Source: Athripsodes cinereus (taxonomy: Eukaryota; Arthropoda; Insecta; Trichoptera; Leptoceridae). Taken from it: a stretch of DNA of 64,000 nucleotides. The notes below the pieces were generated by a model, which saw only the letters and a list, made by a program, of their open reading frames with translations, was not told the DNA's origin and searched no databases. The translations under genes were made by a program, and so were the position numbers. The stretch is from positions 32,217,237 through 32,281,236 of the forward strand of contig OX388307.1 in the NCBI GenBank assembly GCA_947579605.1. Reading direction: 5' to 3'. Shown piece by piece: positions 10,920-23,014 of this stretch. Position 1 is the stretch's first letter. Each line of letters begins with the position of its first letter.

Positions 10920-11051
10920 GAAAGATTTAGTCAAGGGAAGTTCTTCAGGCGAACCTTGAGCCCTTGCTTAGAAATAATTTGCATGAAGAGTATGGATGAC
11001 ATAGAAACTGACATTCCTATAACATTCATAGACGAGGAAGGGTCCACTTAA
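10920..11051 (+). CDS. Candidate terminal exon, unknown gene
   Basis: A pyrimidine-rich acceptor ending tttattttcag (AG at 10918-10919) is followed by 43 open codons and a TAA at 11049-11051. The peptide is compositionally protein-like, with ERFSQGKFFRRTLSP, CLEIICMKSMDD and a final FIDEEGST, and is more GC-rich than its surroundings. No upstream exon was found in the preceding 10 kb, which is mostly mobile DNA. It may be a relic exon, a pseudogene piece or chance. I do not recognise the family. Confidence 0.28.
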   Translation, partial: ERFSQGKFFRRTLSPCLEIICMKSMDDIETDIPITFIDEEGST

Positions 11052-11437
11052 TGTAGTTATGTGTGAAATCATATAACCATTAGTGTCTTCTATAGGTGGA
11101 AAAACGGGTGATAGAAACTATGCAAGTGCCTGCTCCATGATAATATGGAAAAATAAAGACATTCGAGATTCAACCATAGACAAAACTATAATTTTTGTCT
11201 GTTTCAAGACTGTTGAAATTCTAATTTTCCAAAGATATCTCCAAAACAAATATGTATGTACGTTGAAAGACGAAATGAAATCGCATTAAGAACGATAACG
11301 CAATCTTCTAAAAGAAAGAAAACATAAGGAATACACAACGGAACTTCTCTGTTCTCTCGCGGGACCAAAAAGTTTATAAAATTTGAAAAAAACTTGAATA
11401 AAATGATAAGCTGAAACTGAAAAAGAAATGTTTTTAA

Positions 11438-12157
11438 CCCTTTCAGAACCGTAAGATTTCCACGAGTTAAATGTTAATATTTTTTTATATTGTTAAAATG
11501 AAGAAATATAAATTATTTGGAATTTAAAATAAATCTGAAATATATTTGCCTTGGTCTATAAAAGGATTCAAAGCACATTAAATGTTAGTTTTAATAGCAA
11601 TATAGTTAGACCAGTGATAAGTTCATTTATAAAAAATATTAAGTCAAACAATATTTTGGTGTATTAATTTATTTATTTCACAGAAATTCACCAGGGAGTT
11701 GACAAAACATTCATAAAAAAGACACATTGATCTCAGGGGCCGTAGACAAACCGTACTTAGCGATCGACTACTTTTGACAATCTACCTACATGTACCATAT
11801 AATTATGCGTTATTGTTGCGGTTATTGGCGAAAATTCGTTTGTAGTCGATCGCCAAGTGCGTGTTTGTTGCAGCATGCACGTTGAAAGAAAATTATTCGT
11901 AAAATTAAATTAAAGGCATATAACAAAGTGACAGAACTAACTTAAAACAAACAAATTTAAATCCAAAAAATAAAAAAATAAAATAATAAAACTAAAAAAC
12001 AGCAATGTTATTTCAAAATATTTAATACATTTTTCGAGTTAATATTTTAATATATCGTGATTTCATATATCATCAAGAAAAAAATTATGACAAACCGAGC
12101 TTTCAATATCCATATTATGGCAACAAATAAATAATATTTCCTCTAGACCTCAAAGGG
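11438..12157. mobile_element. piggyBac-like MITE, 720 bp
   Basis: The ends read CCCTTTCAGAACC... and ...CTAGACCTCAAAGGG, a short terminal inverted repeat with the CCC/GGG termini of piggyBac elements. TTAA lies directly outside both ends (11434-11437 and 12158-12161). The inside is AT-rich and non-coding, and holds a later MITE M3 insertion at 11734-11870. It is non-autonomous. Confidence 0.75.
11734..11870. mobile_element. MITE family M3, copy 2
   Basis: Same arms as the copies at 684 and 49287: ccgtagacaaaccgtactta on the left and gtagtcgatcgccaagtgcg on the right. The right tip is truncated. It is nested inside the piggyBac-like element. Confidence 0.72.
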
Positions 12158-12944
12158 TTAAAAGTCTTTCTCATGTTTTAAATATTATGAAGCTGGAGAT
12201 AATGCCGAATATCAAAAGAGTAACAGTTTCCTGAATGACTAAAAAAGCAAAACATTGAGTGAAAAAAATATAATGCACAAAAAAATGGAAAATTCATTTT
12301 TTTGTGTGTTGAAAATATAGGTACCTTTGTATTTTTAACCTAACTTTGCCCGAAAATTAAAAAAAAGTTACCAAATTTAACGAGTTTCAAAACAATTAAT
12401 TTTTTTTATAGTAAGGGATATTTTTAGTTGATAAAAAAATACTGCTAAAAAGCAGAAAATCAATGTTATTTTACAGATATTAGTTCATCTGGTATCTGTT
12501 AAATTAAACTCTTTTTATTATTTTAAATTCATGGTGTCTTTTCAATTATTATAATAATCTGAAGGATTCTAGTGAAGAGTATAGCTTGGAAATTTTAAAT
12601 TGCATTAAGATATATACCTACATTTACGTATGGAGTATGAAGTTTGCAATGTACAAGGCAATCTGCATATATTCCAATCAGTCACTCAACTAACCTCCTC
12701 TCTACAGCCACCTGTTAACAATATTTTTAATTTATATCCTTCTTAAACTATACACGAACTATCAACTTAACATAATTATTAATGATGATTTGATTGTTCT
12801 ACGCTAATGATGCAATTATCTGCTTGTGTCGTTACGTTGTGACCAAACCATAACCAACTTCAAAACTGCAATCGGGGATTCACCGACTCTCTTATGACAT
12901 AACCTAACTAGATAGCCAGCAGATGAATAAAGACACCTATGTAT
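12158..12944. other. AT-rich non-coding stretch
   Basis: No supported gene. A- and T-runs are common. I see no bounded element. Confidence 0.4.
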
Positions 12945-13110
12945 GTCTTTTCAGTCTTTCAGAATGGGAGGTAGGTATATCTACCTCATCGCTGAATTTA
13001 AGTTGTTAAATGTATTACACGTGGTGTTTTACGAACACCAACTTTTAACAGGACACTCAAAAACTTACAGAAAAGATTGGAAGACTTGAGATTCTACAAA
13101 ATGACTGTTT
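12945..13110 (-). repeat. SINE-Y copy (5'-half)
   Basis: Carries tcagaatgggagg, acctcatcgctgaatttaag, ttttaacaggacactcaaaa and acttacagaaaaga in the SINE-Y order. The (TAG)n end is missing. Confidence 0.65.
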
Positions 13111-13989
13111 AACAAATAATATCACAAATAAAATTCTTCAAAAATCAACAACACTGAAAACACACAAGATCTTTACATACACTAAGAAATCAAACAAAAT
13201 TTTGAACGACATATACCTACGCATCTTTTGTAAGATCATCCCCTTATCTCTCAACTTCCTTACTTTACCTAATGCTGTTCAGATATTATATTATATAATA
13301 TAAAATGAAAATAATAATAATAGTAATGATATCCATGTACTCCATAATATTCCTATCCTTCTAACCTCTCGTATCTTCTCTCTCTCGTCTACCATTTCAA
13401 CTTCCTTCCTTCATTCAGAATAATATAAGGTGGTATATCTATAACATGATACACCGAAATATTTACAAAAACATTTTTATTTCCTTAACCGCCTCTCCCA
13501 AAGTATTTAGCTGGAATATAGAGATGAAACGAATATTCGATTATCATACCGAATCAGCAAGATATCTGAACACCTACCTACCCTCTCACTACCAAATTAA
13601 ATTGAAAAGCCCTGGAATTTCATTTTTTTAATCAAAGATCGTAAATGTGGAAATTGTAGTCAAAAAATAAAATAAAAGTTTGGGAATAAATTACACACCA
13701 AATAAGTGACTTCATCAGAAAAAATCTTATCCTACATTAGAAAACCAAGCTTTTTCAATAATAATTTCCGCATAAAAAATAAATTCTTTTCTTACCACGC
13801 GATTTTTTATAAATTAAATTCTTCATGTTCCCGTCCGGGCACATTGGTAGCCAGAAGATTAAGAATAAGTCTGTCATGTTTTTTCACATATTTATAAATA
13901 TATCCAATAACAAAAAATAAAAACCAAAAATAGAAGCAGACACTTATACACAATTTATTGTATACTCTATGTTTATTACATGCAGCCTT
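13111..13989. other. Non-coding stretch
   Basis: Short open frames at 13446-13631 and 13706-13897 have no recognisable domain and the base composition of the background. I treat the region as non-coding. Confidence 0.4.
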
Positions 13990-14075
13990 TCTATTCTATT
14001 CTATTATATTCTTCGCAAGGCCATCCACTCGACATGCAGCCTTTCATACTTGTGGGATATTCCCTAATGGTGTAG
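13990..14075 (-). repeat. Retroelement 3' end with (ATAGA)n-type tail
   Basis: On the minus strand it reads cgagtggatggccttgcgaa, then gaatataatagaatagaata. The same block occurs on the plus strand at 62336-62382. This is a dispersed 3' end of an unidentified retroelement. It is followed by a degraded SINE-Y 3' end. Confidence 0.55.
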
Positions 14076-14499
14076 TAGTTATCACTACTTTACTCTACTC
14101 CACAGCGAATGTGGAGTAAAGTAAAGTACACACATATGTACACACTTAAAATACACATGAATCATGACAGTGACCCAATATCTGAATCTCCGATTTTGAA
14201 CATAGCCGGATATTTGTTATCTACATAACCGGTTAAAGCACCGATCTTTTTCATCCCTGCAAGGTATTATTTCTTTGCTCATCTTAATCGTTTGATTCTC
14301 CTTGGTTGGCTCATTTTAAAACGGTTGGCGTTTTTTGTTGTTGTTGTTGCTTTCTTTTCATCTCTTTAAAATTTTATTTTGGTACATTTTTAAACGTTAA
14401 TGAAAATAATTTAGATTGTTTGCTTATTCGTATGTGGTCTTCTTATAAAAACAAAAAAAAAATTAGATACTTATCTATCTATCTATTCTATCTATTCCC

Positions 14500-15075
14500 T
14501 CACGCCGTATCCCAAGTGGGGTAGGCAGAGAGAACGGAACGCCAATTAGATCTGTCCTTACATACTTTTTTCGCTTCCTCTACAGTCATACAATTTCTCA
14601 TGCACGCACGTCGGTTTCTTTTACTCAAAACACGGCCGTCCTTGAGAATTTGATCTACATGTTCAAGCCATGTAGTTCTCGGACACTCGCGCTTCCTCAC
14701 ACGCGCACCTCCTTTCAGCCAAGTATATCCTCTTTGTCATTCTTTCCTCTTTCATTCGTTCCACATGACCAAACCATCTCAATTTATTTACACGCATTCT
14801 ATCCACAACACTCCTCTTGCTTCCACTCATTCTTCTAATATCCTCATTCCTCACTCTATCATGCAACGTTTTACCCACCATCCTCCTCAGCGATCTCATC
14901 TCTACAGCATTTATTGTTTGTGTGACACATTGTCATTGCTGACAATGGGTCGAAGTGCACCGTTAATCCTAGCACCGGCTACTTTTCTTCTTTCGATATC
15001 CTTGTCACATCTTCCATCCCTCGCAAACAAACTTCCTAAATAAACAAACTCGTCCACTTGCTCCAAACATTGGAT
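14500..15075 (-). pseudogene. RTE-A LINE C-terminal part, inverted and broken
   Basis: Minus-strand reverse-transcriptase tail of the RTE-A family. From the 5' side it encodes QVDEFVYLGSLF, DKDIERRKVAGARINGALRP and NDNV. A deletion with a stop then removes the part containing the YASETW motif. It continues with AVEMRSLRRMVGK, LRWFGHVERM, a frameshift near 14690, and LEHVDQILKDGRVL..NRRACMRN..CKDRSNW..LSAYPTW. Compared with 2507-3108 it reaches further 5' but has at least one deletion and one frameshift. The end sequence ctaccccacttgggatacgg is nearly identical to the SINE-Y 3' end. Confidence 0.82.
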
Positions 15076-15153
15076 ACTTATTTTGTAGGTATATATTATT
15101 TTGTTAAGAACATTTACTAGGTACTAGGTATTGTGTTTTTTTTATTTGTTTAA

Positions 15154-15862
15154 GGGCCCCGTTTAGCAAAAACGGTAAAATTTTCTATTTTCAACAAATT
15201 TGATAGAAAAACTGCCTAAACTTGTTGACCCTTGCGAACATATTGATTTGATAAAATCAAATATATATACCAATATTAGTTTTTTAATAAAAAATAAATA
15301 AATTGCAGACTGACTAGATTTATTTAGGTACTCTTTGTTATATCAAAACACATTTTTTTTGTAAAATATGTATATTTTTATTCATTCTATCAAGCATTTA
15401 AATACTATAGATTTAAGCAAACTTTTTTAGTATACCTACAAAAAATTGAGTTCATGTGGTGATCTTTGGTTTCAAAATATGAGAAATTTATCAAAAAAAA
15501 ATGTTTTTTTAGTCGGTCTATATCCATGAAAAAACGAAAAAAAAAAAAATTGTTCTATAATTGTAATAACTATCTAAATATTCTCAATATTAAAATAAAT
15601 ATATGAAAATTTCGTAGGATTCTCTTGCATTTATGTACCAAACACACTCCGGAATTCGATTTTCAGAAATATGCTTTTTTATAAACGAATACTATGAAGC
15701 TAAAATGGAGTTTTTTTCAAAAGTAAAGTTTGATATTGGTAATTAATATTTGTTTTCATATTTTATCAAATCAAAATGTTCGTAGGGTCAACAAGTTTTG
15801 AGAGTTTGTGTACCAAACTTGTTGAAAATTGAATGTTATATCGTTTCTGCTAAAAGGGCCCC
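15154..15862. mobile_element. Kolobok-like MITE, 709 bp, TTAA target
   Basis: TTAA at 15150-15153 and 15863-15866 encloses an element beginning GGGCCCCGTTTAGCA and ending in the complement of GGGGCCCTTTTAGCAGAAAC. The inverted similarity continues for more than 100 bp (ttttcaacaa, aacttgttgaccct, gttcgtagggtcaacaag). Purine starts (GGG) with TTAA fit Kolobok better than piggyBac, which starts CCC. No transposase is encoded. The superfamily call is an inference. Confidence 0.72.
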
Positions 15863-15982
15863 TTAACTAGATGTGGGCACAATGCACAGGTGACAAAACC
15901 AATCAGACATCTCATTTGGAGAATCATGTTAACGCAATGTAACAATGTCCAAAATTTAATCGGAAGATACATTGATACATTG

Positions 15983-16170
15983 AAGGAGACCCACCGACCA
16001 CCCGGATAGCGCAGAAGTCTGGGGACTTCCATTTATCCGAATTCTACACTACACAAATTTTGTCCATACCGGAGGCGCCATAGTGGGCAGCCTGAGGGGC
16101 TGGCCGGCCAAAAACCTCCATGTGTGGAATCTTTTGACTACACTCCTTCGATGTCCCTCTAGCCGAGAGA
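15983..16170 (+). repeat. SINE-X copy
   Basis: The best head of the family: gagacccaccgaccacccgg, atagcgcagaagtctgggga, cttccatttatccg, a gap, gcgccatagtgggcagcc, ggccggccaaaaacctccat, and ctacactccttcgatgtccc. The same order occurs at 58583-58760. The part atagcgcagaagtctgg resembles a pol III A box, but I find no clear B box. Confidence 0.7.
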
Positions 16171-17598
16171 AGCAAATACATTCACAATATAAAACTAACA
16201 ATATATTTACAAAGGCATTTCCTTAACCTTGAAAAACAAATCAATATTCAAATAAAATAGAAATAAAAAACAACAAATAAAAATTTAAGAAAACAAAGAG
16301 AAAACAAAAATGAGCAGAGAGCCGAGTTGAGGTGTCCGGAAACTTCTTTTGGTATTCATGCCGGTGAACCCGAGGGCCGCCGGTGCCGGAGTCTTCGTAA
16401 GAATAGATAAAGGCATCTCAATGTTTACGAATTGGCTCAAGGCTGGTCTGAATGATCACTTTCTATGGACAACGTTCACCGATTCCGCCATACTCACTGT
16501 TGTTTCTAGATGCGTATGCCACCAATCGAAAAATATTAAATGTAAACCAAAGAAACAATGGTTTTTTAACCCAGCCTATAGCCAATTCGTAAGGTTTGGG
16601 ACGCCTTTTTCAGACAAGAATGGAAAACCAATTCTTTGCCGGATATTCCACGGAACTTAACGGAAAGTAAATATCCTAAGATAAAAGGTTGTATTGAAAA
16701 TTACTGTAGAAAGTCAAAGCTCATGAAGCGAAGAGCTATCGAACTATTTGTTATGGTGAAAGTAATGACTATAAATAAAAGAGGTTTCAATACATGGCAA
16801 TTAATTTTCTTGTGTAAACAGTCTAAATCGATCAATCAATCAAAAAAGCAGTCTAATGCTGGGAAAAGAAAAATGCTTTATTCCTAAAACCCGATATACT
16901 TATTCCTTCTGATTTATAAATTTATCTTTTTTGTGCTTAACATTGTTTTCAAGAAATTTTACATAGACATAAATTCATATTATTAAGTAGATAGGTGTTA
17001 TCAATAAACATTATGCAAGTTTATCACAATATGTCTACTTATCATCTGTTACTAAAATTAATCCTTATTGTACACTAGTAAACAATTTAAATTTATTTCC
17101 AATTTGAAACTCTTGAGTTCTTTAAATTTAATTTTCCTAATTAAAAAACATGTGTTTCTTGTAATTGTCTTGTTTTGATCTTAAGTGGATAAACTCAATT
17201 TTTTTATAAGCTTAGTTTATTGCTTTTTTTTATTTATATAAATTGTTGGTATGCTCGGGCTTTCCCCTCTCTCTGGTACCTCCTTGTCTATCGGACTCTT
17301 CTTGTTGCCTCTGCGGAACCTCCCTACGCTGTTAAGTTCTGGGAATTCGTTAGGTACTTCAAGGGTGCTCACCAGCCTATAACGGAGTACAGCATAACTA
17401 TCTTATTATTCCCATTGTTACACTGAATAATCTTTATGTTGTGTCTTATGTCGTATGATTGTGAATAAATAAATGAAAATCGCTATTTCTTCCAACTGAC
17501 CTTTTCATATTGTGATACTGCTCCAAACTATTAGACTTTTTTCCCATATTATTTTTCGCAACGACTGTAAACACAATTTCGTAAAGTCAACTTTATTG
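16171..17598. other. Intergenic stretch, no supported gene
   Basis: A GC-richer patch at 16330-16560 has an open frame of about 100 codons (16349-16660). Part of it runs into a SINE-Y-like ccaattctttgccgg, and I recognise no domain. Near 17470-17505 is a short LINE 3' scrap (atttcttccaactgacc). Confidence 0.4.
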
Positions 17599-18110
17599 AG
17601 CTAAAAGGTTGGTGCACTCTGCTATCTTAGTGCCAACACTTATGTATGCAAGTGAGACGTGGACATAGTTGAAGAAGGATGAAAGTGGCATAAATGCAGT
17701 TGAAATGAGATCACTGAGAAGGATGTGTGGTAAAAGTCTGAGAGATCGTGTGCGTAACAGTGATATACGAAAGAAATGTGGAATGAAAGTTGGTGTAATA
17801 ACAAGGATGAATGTAAATAAGTTAAGATGGTTTGGTCACGTGGAAAGAATGAATGAGGACAGAATGACTAAGAAGATATATTTGGCTGAGAGGAATGGTG
17901 CTCGGAGACGTGGACGTCCGAGGATTAAATGGCAAGATCATTTAAATCAAATCCTACAGGACGGTCACGTGTTGAGCACATTGAACAGGAGAGCATGCAT
18001 GAGGAATTGTATGACAGTGACGGAAGCGAAAGATGTATGTAAGGATAGAAGGAAGTGGCGCTTGATTCTTTCTGCCTACCCCGCGAGGGAAGCGGCGTGA
18101 TGGTATGTAT
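17599..18110 (+). mobile_element. RTE-A LINE, 5'-truncated C-terminal part
   Basis: Very similar to 2520-3105. It enters at agctaaaaggttggtgcact and runs to gcggcgtgatggtatgtatg. One TGG has become TAG (17666-17668) at the W of the ETWTW motif, so the frame is open only downstream (17669-18100). It contains MRSLRRMCGK, LRWFGHVERM and GRPRIKW. I could not fix a target-site duplication with confidence. Confidence 0.85.
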
Positions 18111-19390
18111 GTATAGAATTGTAAGGTTGTACCTACTGGATTTTGAAAGGCTTCCGTCGTTGATGTGAATTTAATAAATTAAAATATTATATAAATATAT
18201 TTTTGATATCATAATTAATTTGTTATGGAAGTATTTATTGCTATACATAAAGGTACATAAACATTCATACTCACGTACGGACTCCAATATTTATCTGAAG
18301 ATAATGAAAAAGGAATCCCATCCTTCTATGTACATAGTTGTGCGATAAAAAATAAATATTATTTCCGTAGAAGGATACGTTAAATTTATACCATCCTACC
18401 TTTTCTCGTCCTTCAGGTTTGATCGGGACGTTCGAAGGCGATCCAGAGTCAAAAATATACCTATATTTCAAAACATGTGAATCTAGGTCAATGAAAAAAC
18501 TAAATATTTTATACATATAGGTAGGTACATCCTGAGTTATATTTTTCATAAACTCCATAAAATGTATTATTTTAGTCCCCGGAAAAAATGCGATATTCAA
18601 CATTTTGCATATTAATTAGTGTTATCCATAGACATATTTTATTTTAAACCGTGGAGTACCCGGAGAAGAATTGGACTACCATTCTTTTCCGTTAGATTTC
18701 AAATGTATACTATAAAAGAAAGGTGTTCCAAAGAATCAGGATATTTCACATATTTTATTCAACGAGAAAGAGGAGAACAAACTCGATCTCTGTGTGTAAG
18801 TTGTTCATATACCTTTGTTAAATATCGTTGCCGTGGATGTTAAGTAAAGCTCACAAGACAGACATTTCGAGAAAAAGGGTGATGAAGTTATGCTGTCGCA
18901 TCCGCCAATACTAATCTGACTATAACTAAGTTATTTTTTTCATAGATTCCGCTAAATTTTTTACACAATATTCCTGATCACATATTCCACTAATATAAAT
19001 AACAAAATATTAAAGAATTTTTATATTTTAGAAGTAAACACGAATTTATCACTTGGGTTATTTCACCACTGTAGCTGAGAAAGATCCACCTGTAGGAAAG
19101 TTGTTGGAAAGTTACGCGCTATGCGGCTTGTGTCTTTTCACTTCTATAATTTAATTGAACTATTATTAAATCCTATCTGCGTTAGTTAAATGCTCTAACA
19201 CACAATTGAAATTATGTAAAAACACTTAACATCTCTTCACAATTTTTCAAAAATGCCCTTTAGGGATATCAAATCACTTATTTCTCTTCACCACTATGTT
19301 CTCCGTGGTTTTCTGAACAAAACTGCATACTTAACTCATTTTTCAAAAAAGTAGGCTTGGATCACTTCACCTCCACGGCAACGATATATT
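18111..19390. other. Non-coding stretch
   Basis: A 110-codon minus frame (18271-18603) and a 74-codon plus frame (18619-18843) have no family resemblance and biased AT-rich codons. No bounded element was seen. Confidence 0.4.
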
Positions 19391-19505
19391 GAAAAAATCG
19401 AACAGAGTCTGCAATAAACTCGCCCTTTGTATCTTGATAATATTTAATTTTAATGCATTTTTCTATTGAAGTGTGTGCATTGTGATCAATGTACAGTAAG
19501 GATAC
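19391..19505 (+). repeat. Solo 3' end of CR1-like LINE
   Basis: Shows gcaataaactcgccctttgt, then a gap and gatcaatgtacagtaagga, as in the 3' UTR of the element ending at 52168. Diverged. Confidence 0.55.
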
Positions 19506-19805
19506 ATAAATATTTTTTGTGACATCTCTAAGGGGAATCGAATCAGTTCAAACTAAAAAAAAATAGATTTTCATTATATTTGTTTGAAAGTACCTACTTA
19601 ACAATCATATTTTGATTTATGAATGTACAATTATTTAATACGGCCGATAGTTTTTTCACTAGAAAATGTTATGTACAATTTTGTTTGACAGTCAAGATAA
19701 TTTGCCGTGTGATAAATTGCTGTCAATCACGTTAATACTTTGATTATGTGTGATTGTAATATTTTATTTCATATTTATTTATTAACTGTCTGTTAATAAA
19801 AACAG

Positions 19806-19905
19806 CAGGGTTGCTTTTGACACAATCTAAATACGATCTCTCGCGGTAGCGATAGTGCGGTGTTTTTGACTATAGTCCCTTGGCGCGTCGTATGATCTCT
19901 ATCAA
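19806..19905 (+). repeat. MITE M1, left part
   Basis: Starts cagggttgcttttgacacaa directly after CAG (19803-19805) and contains actatagtccct and cgtcgtatgatc. The right arm is missing or deleted. Confidence 0.72.
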
Positions 19906-20341
19906 TCAGATTTACTTGTAAAAAATATGTAGAGTCACTTTTTTCAAACACCTAATGACTTTATTAATTATTTGGATGCAAGAGAGGAAATGATTCTGGG
20001 TATGACTGTTGACACTCCTCGACCCATCTGGTTTGGGGAAGTGTTTCTAAATGCCACAAACGCTTCACGCTTTAAGACATTCGTAGATGTGTGGGTCTCA
20101 AGATGGGATCTGCTGCGTCAGCCGGGTCCCCCGCCCACTGACGTGGTAGGATCGTAGATGCCAACACTGGCATAGTTGTATTAGAATAGAGAGAGTCCAA
20201 ATATTAAAAAAATCTTCACCTAAACGGATAAATAGGAGTCCTTGGACTCCTGAAATATCTGAGAAATAAAGATATTTCAACATATTTGTAAATTAATAGT
20301 AATCAGTGACATAACATTACATTTTGTTTCCTTTTATTATC
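19906..20341. other. Unrecognised GC-richer patch with SINE-X scrap
   Basis: An open frame at 19972-20157 (FGEVFLNATNASRFKTFVDV, ending LLRQPGPPPTD) is GC-richer than the surroundings and may be retroelement coding debris. I cannot place it. At about 20219-20270 on the minus strand is a SINE-X core (tcaggagtccaaggactcct, atttatccg). Confidence 0.35.
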
Positions 20342-20380
20342 ACATTATGAAGAAATTCCACCAAGAACCGTCGGTTTTTG
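20342..20380 (+). repeat. Retroelement 3' scrap
   Basis: The block gaaattccaccaagaaccgtcgg recurs at 25352-25380, 41645-41670 and 47943-47970. In the last two it follows the tgacgatg-gagcgg motif, so it belongs to that 3'-end family. Confidence 0.5.
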
Positions 20381-21139
20381 TCTTTTCCATGAGACTCTAA
20401 AACGTATAAAACAAAGAGCGGAAGACATTTTCTTTTTGGGCCTTTGCGGTGGTTTTTCAACAAAACGGCGCATCTTAAAAAAAATGTATAGTTTATTATT
20501 ATTTTCCGCGTGCCCCGCGCCACATAAATTATTATTAGTATTAAAATGACACCATATTCTACTGGGACCATTACAGCCTTCGGCCAATGCGATCCTACTA
20601 TACCTATTTTCATTCGTTCGAATAGCTATAGTTAGTCAAAATGACTTTTATTCTTTCAGTTATCACCCTAGCCTGATCCTATCCTATCCCTCTCTGAAGC
20701 AGGTACCGCATTTCCAACCATTGATTTTAGACTTTCATTAATATCCTTACGGAACGCATAATATTATAAGAAATGTGAGGAAATGTCCGTTGATACGGTA
20801 CACGTGTCCACAAGTAAGGAAATGTGAGTAAATTATCTTATACTAGCCAATTTCGTCCGTACCTAATTATATCAAAAATTCTCTCTTTGGTAATTTTGCT
20901 CTAATTGCCTCGACCCCTGCTAGATGAAATAGATTTGTAGAAAGATGAAAAAAGGTTATTAATTTGATTCAATGTAATGTCACTGACCATTACAAGTAAA
21001 AGGATTAAGAAATACGAATCCAATATAATATTATTATTTATTTTTCCAAATGATAAAATCGAATTTAGATCACGGATCCAGATACTAATTAGGGTTCCTA
21101 CATAAAATCTAAAATAACATGTTGTCAACCTCTTAAATC
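20381..21139. other. Non-coding stretch
   Basis: Overlapping open frames at 20317-20613 do not resemble known proteins. No bounded repeat is visible. Confidence 0.35.
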
Positions 21140-21642
21140 CAGATGCGGCTGGTGGGTTAAACTAATGGGGGTGCAAAGCTCACAAAAAAATCACATCGCA
21201 CTAACATCGACTTTTTATCTTGATTTTCATCCATGATGACGAATTAATTACAATGTTAAATAAAAATAAAATAATAGGTAAGTATATTTTTTTATTGGAA
21301 TAAGATAAAGAGATAAATTTTTATATGTTCATTTATTTTTTCACTAAGATTCTTAAAATCCTTTCATTACTAATGATCAAACTTTATGAATAAACCACAT
21401 CAAGAAATAAAATCAAATACACCTAAGTACATGAAAACGAAAAAAAAATATAGACGCAATCACAAAAATCAGAAGAATTAATTTTTCTCTACAAACAAAA
21501 ATTATATGTACCTAATCACCATTTTAGTCAGAAACTTTAAATATTATCACAACTTTTAAAAGCACTTATCAACAAATTTATAATTATTTAATTTCTAAAG
21601 ATAGTACCTCGCGTTATAGCTCCTAAAGCGGAGCCGCCACTG
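21140..21642. mobile_element. hAT-like MITE, 503 bp
   Basis: Begins CAGATGCGGCTGGTGGG and ends AGCGGAGCCGCCACTG. These ends form an inverted repeat around CAGNGGCGGCT. They are flanked by CTTAAATC (21132-21139) and TTTAAATC (21643-21650), an 8-bp duplication with one mismatch. The inside is AT-rich and non-coding. A second left end of this family is at 26634. Confidence 0.75.
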
Positions 21643-21650
21643 TTTAAATC

Positions 21651-23014
21651 TGTCATTCCCTTGAGAGATAAAGTAGTACCCTTATAAGTAGGAAAAACCA
21701 AACGAACTAATAAGAACTCCCATGTAACCAGAACGGAATGCTTTGCTTCCAATTTACCCATGTATTATTATTATTTGTGAACCAGAGCAGACATATTTAG
21801 GGCTTGCGGGTCGAAAAAAATTAAAAAAGGAATATTATGCAAACAGTGTTCTGTTGGTCGTAAAATATCTCGAATAAGACAATACTAAACATTTGCGATG
21901 AGGCATAACTTTCATCCTGAATCTCTTAACTTTTATTGGTATGCAAAAGAAAACGTGAATGTTTATTAATTGCAGATAACCAGCTTGCTACCCCAACAAT
22001 AATAACTTCATTGCACAATAAAGAGAAAAGGTAGGTACATAATGTTGTAAAAACAGCAATGATTGTAAAGCAAATAGAATGATGTGTAGCTATGTATTGG
22101 TTATATTTATTTACTTGTAACCAGTGATATGTTACAACTAGATTCGCAATGTCATACAAATATTATCTAAAAATGTGTACCCAGCCGTCGAGGTACGATA
22201 CCTGAGTAATATATATTCATCTCTTTTCTTATGTATATTTTCATCTCTATCTACCGGCCTTTTTCTTCTGTAATAATACCCATGCTCATATTGTCTATCT
22301 CTTGTTATCTACAAACAATTTATATGTGTGTCGCTTTTTTTCAAACTGACAATGGGTATTGTCGAACTTCAGCAAGTACTGCAAGTAGCATTGTTTAAAA
22401 AGGTGTATTACTTTTGTACCCACTATCGACATATTCCATATCAATAACATCATTCTTTTTACAAATTACATGTTCCCTAGATTTGTTGGCAAATTTCAAA
22501 CTTGATGAAGTGCTCGCTATCTCAAAACGTTCATCAAAAAGTCAAACCATTTCTATGTTATCATTTAAGCACAATGCGACATTTTTACTTGATGACATTT
22601 AATCCAACGACACTGAGACGACAAGCTGCCACAGAAGTTCGAAACAAACTAAATAAAAATTGCGGCATCGAGGCCCGCAAAGAGATTTTATTGATGGTAC
22701 ATGTTTGAGATTCATATTGCAAATCTAGGTATAACATATCACTGCTTGTAACCGTTTTTATTTTTTTATATTTGCGTCGGTACTCGTACATCATCTTTGT
22801 AATCAACTAATGGATCTTTGATATGTTTTGATTTTATGTATTTACTTCCACTGTGTTAATGTTTTTATATTTTGGTTTAATATGTATACTTAGTTATATT
22901 ATTACGTAAACGATATTTGTTAACCTTTATTGTCAATGACCAATGTGCCGTTTATGATGAATAAATAAAATAAATAAATAATTACAAAGTTGTAAAAAAA
23001 TGTGATACAAATAA
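21651..23014. other. Non-coding stretch
   Basis: Short frames at 22414-22602 and 22502-22708 (ATEVRNKLNKNCGIEARKEI) look mildly protein-like and could be retroelement debris. The stretch ends in aataaataaaataaataaat at 22962-22981, like a LINE tail. No domain is recognised. Confidence 0.35.

Noticed and set aside
16349..16660. Plus-strand frame of 103 codons in a GC-richer patch
   Set aside because: Some protein-like stretches, but the 3' part is repeat sequence and no domain is recognised; kept only as a note.
18271..18603. Minus-strand frame of 110 codons
   Set aside because: No family resemblance and background composition; no supporting neighbours.
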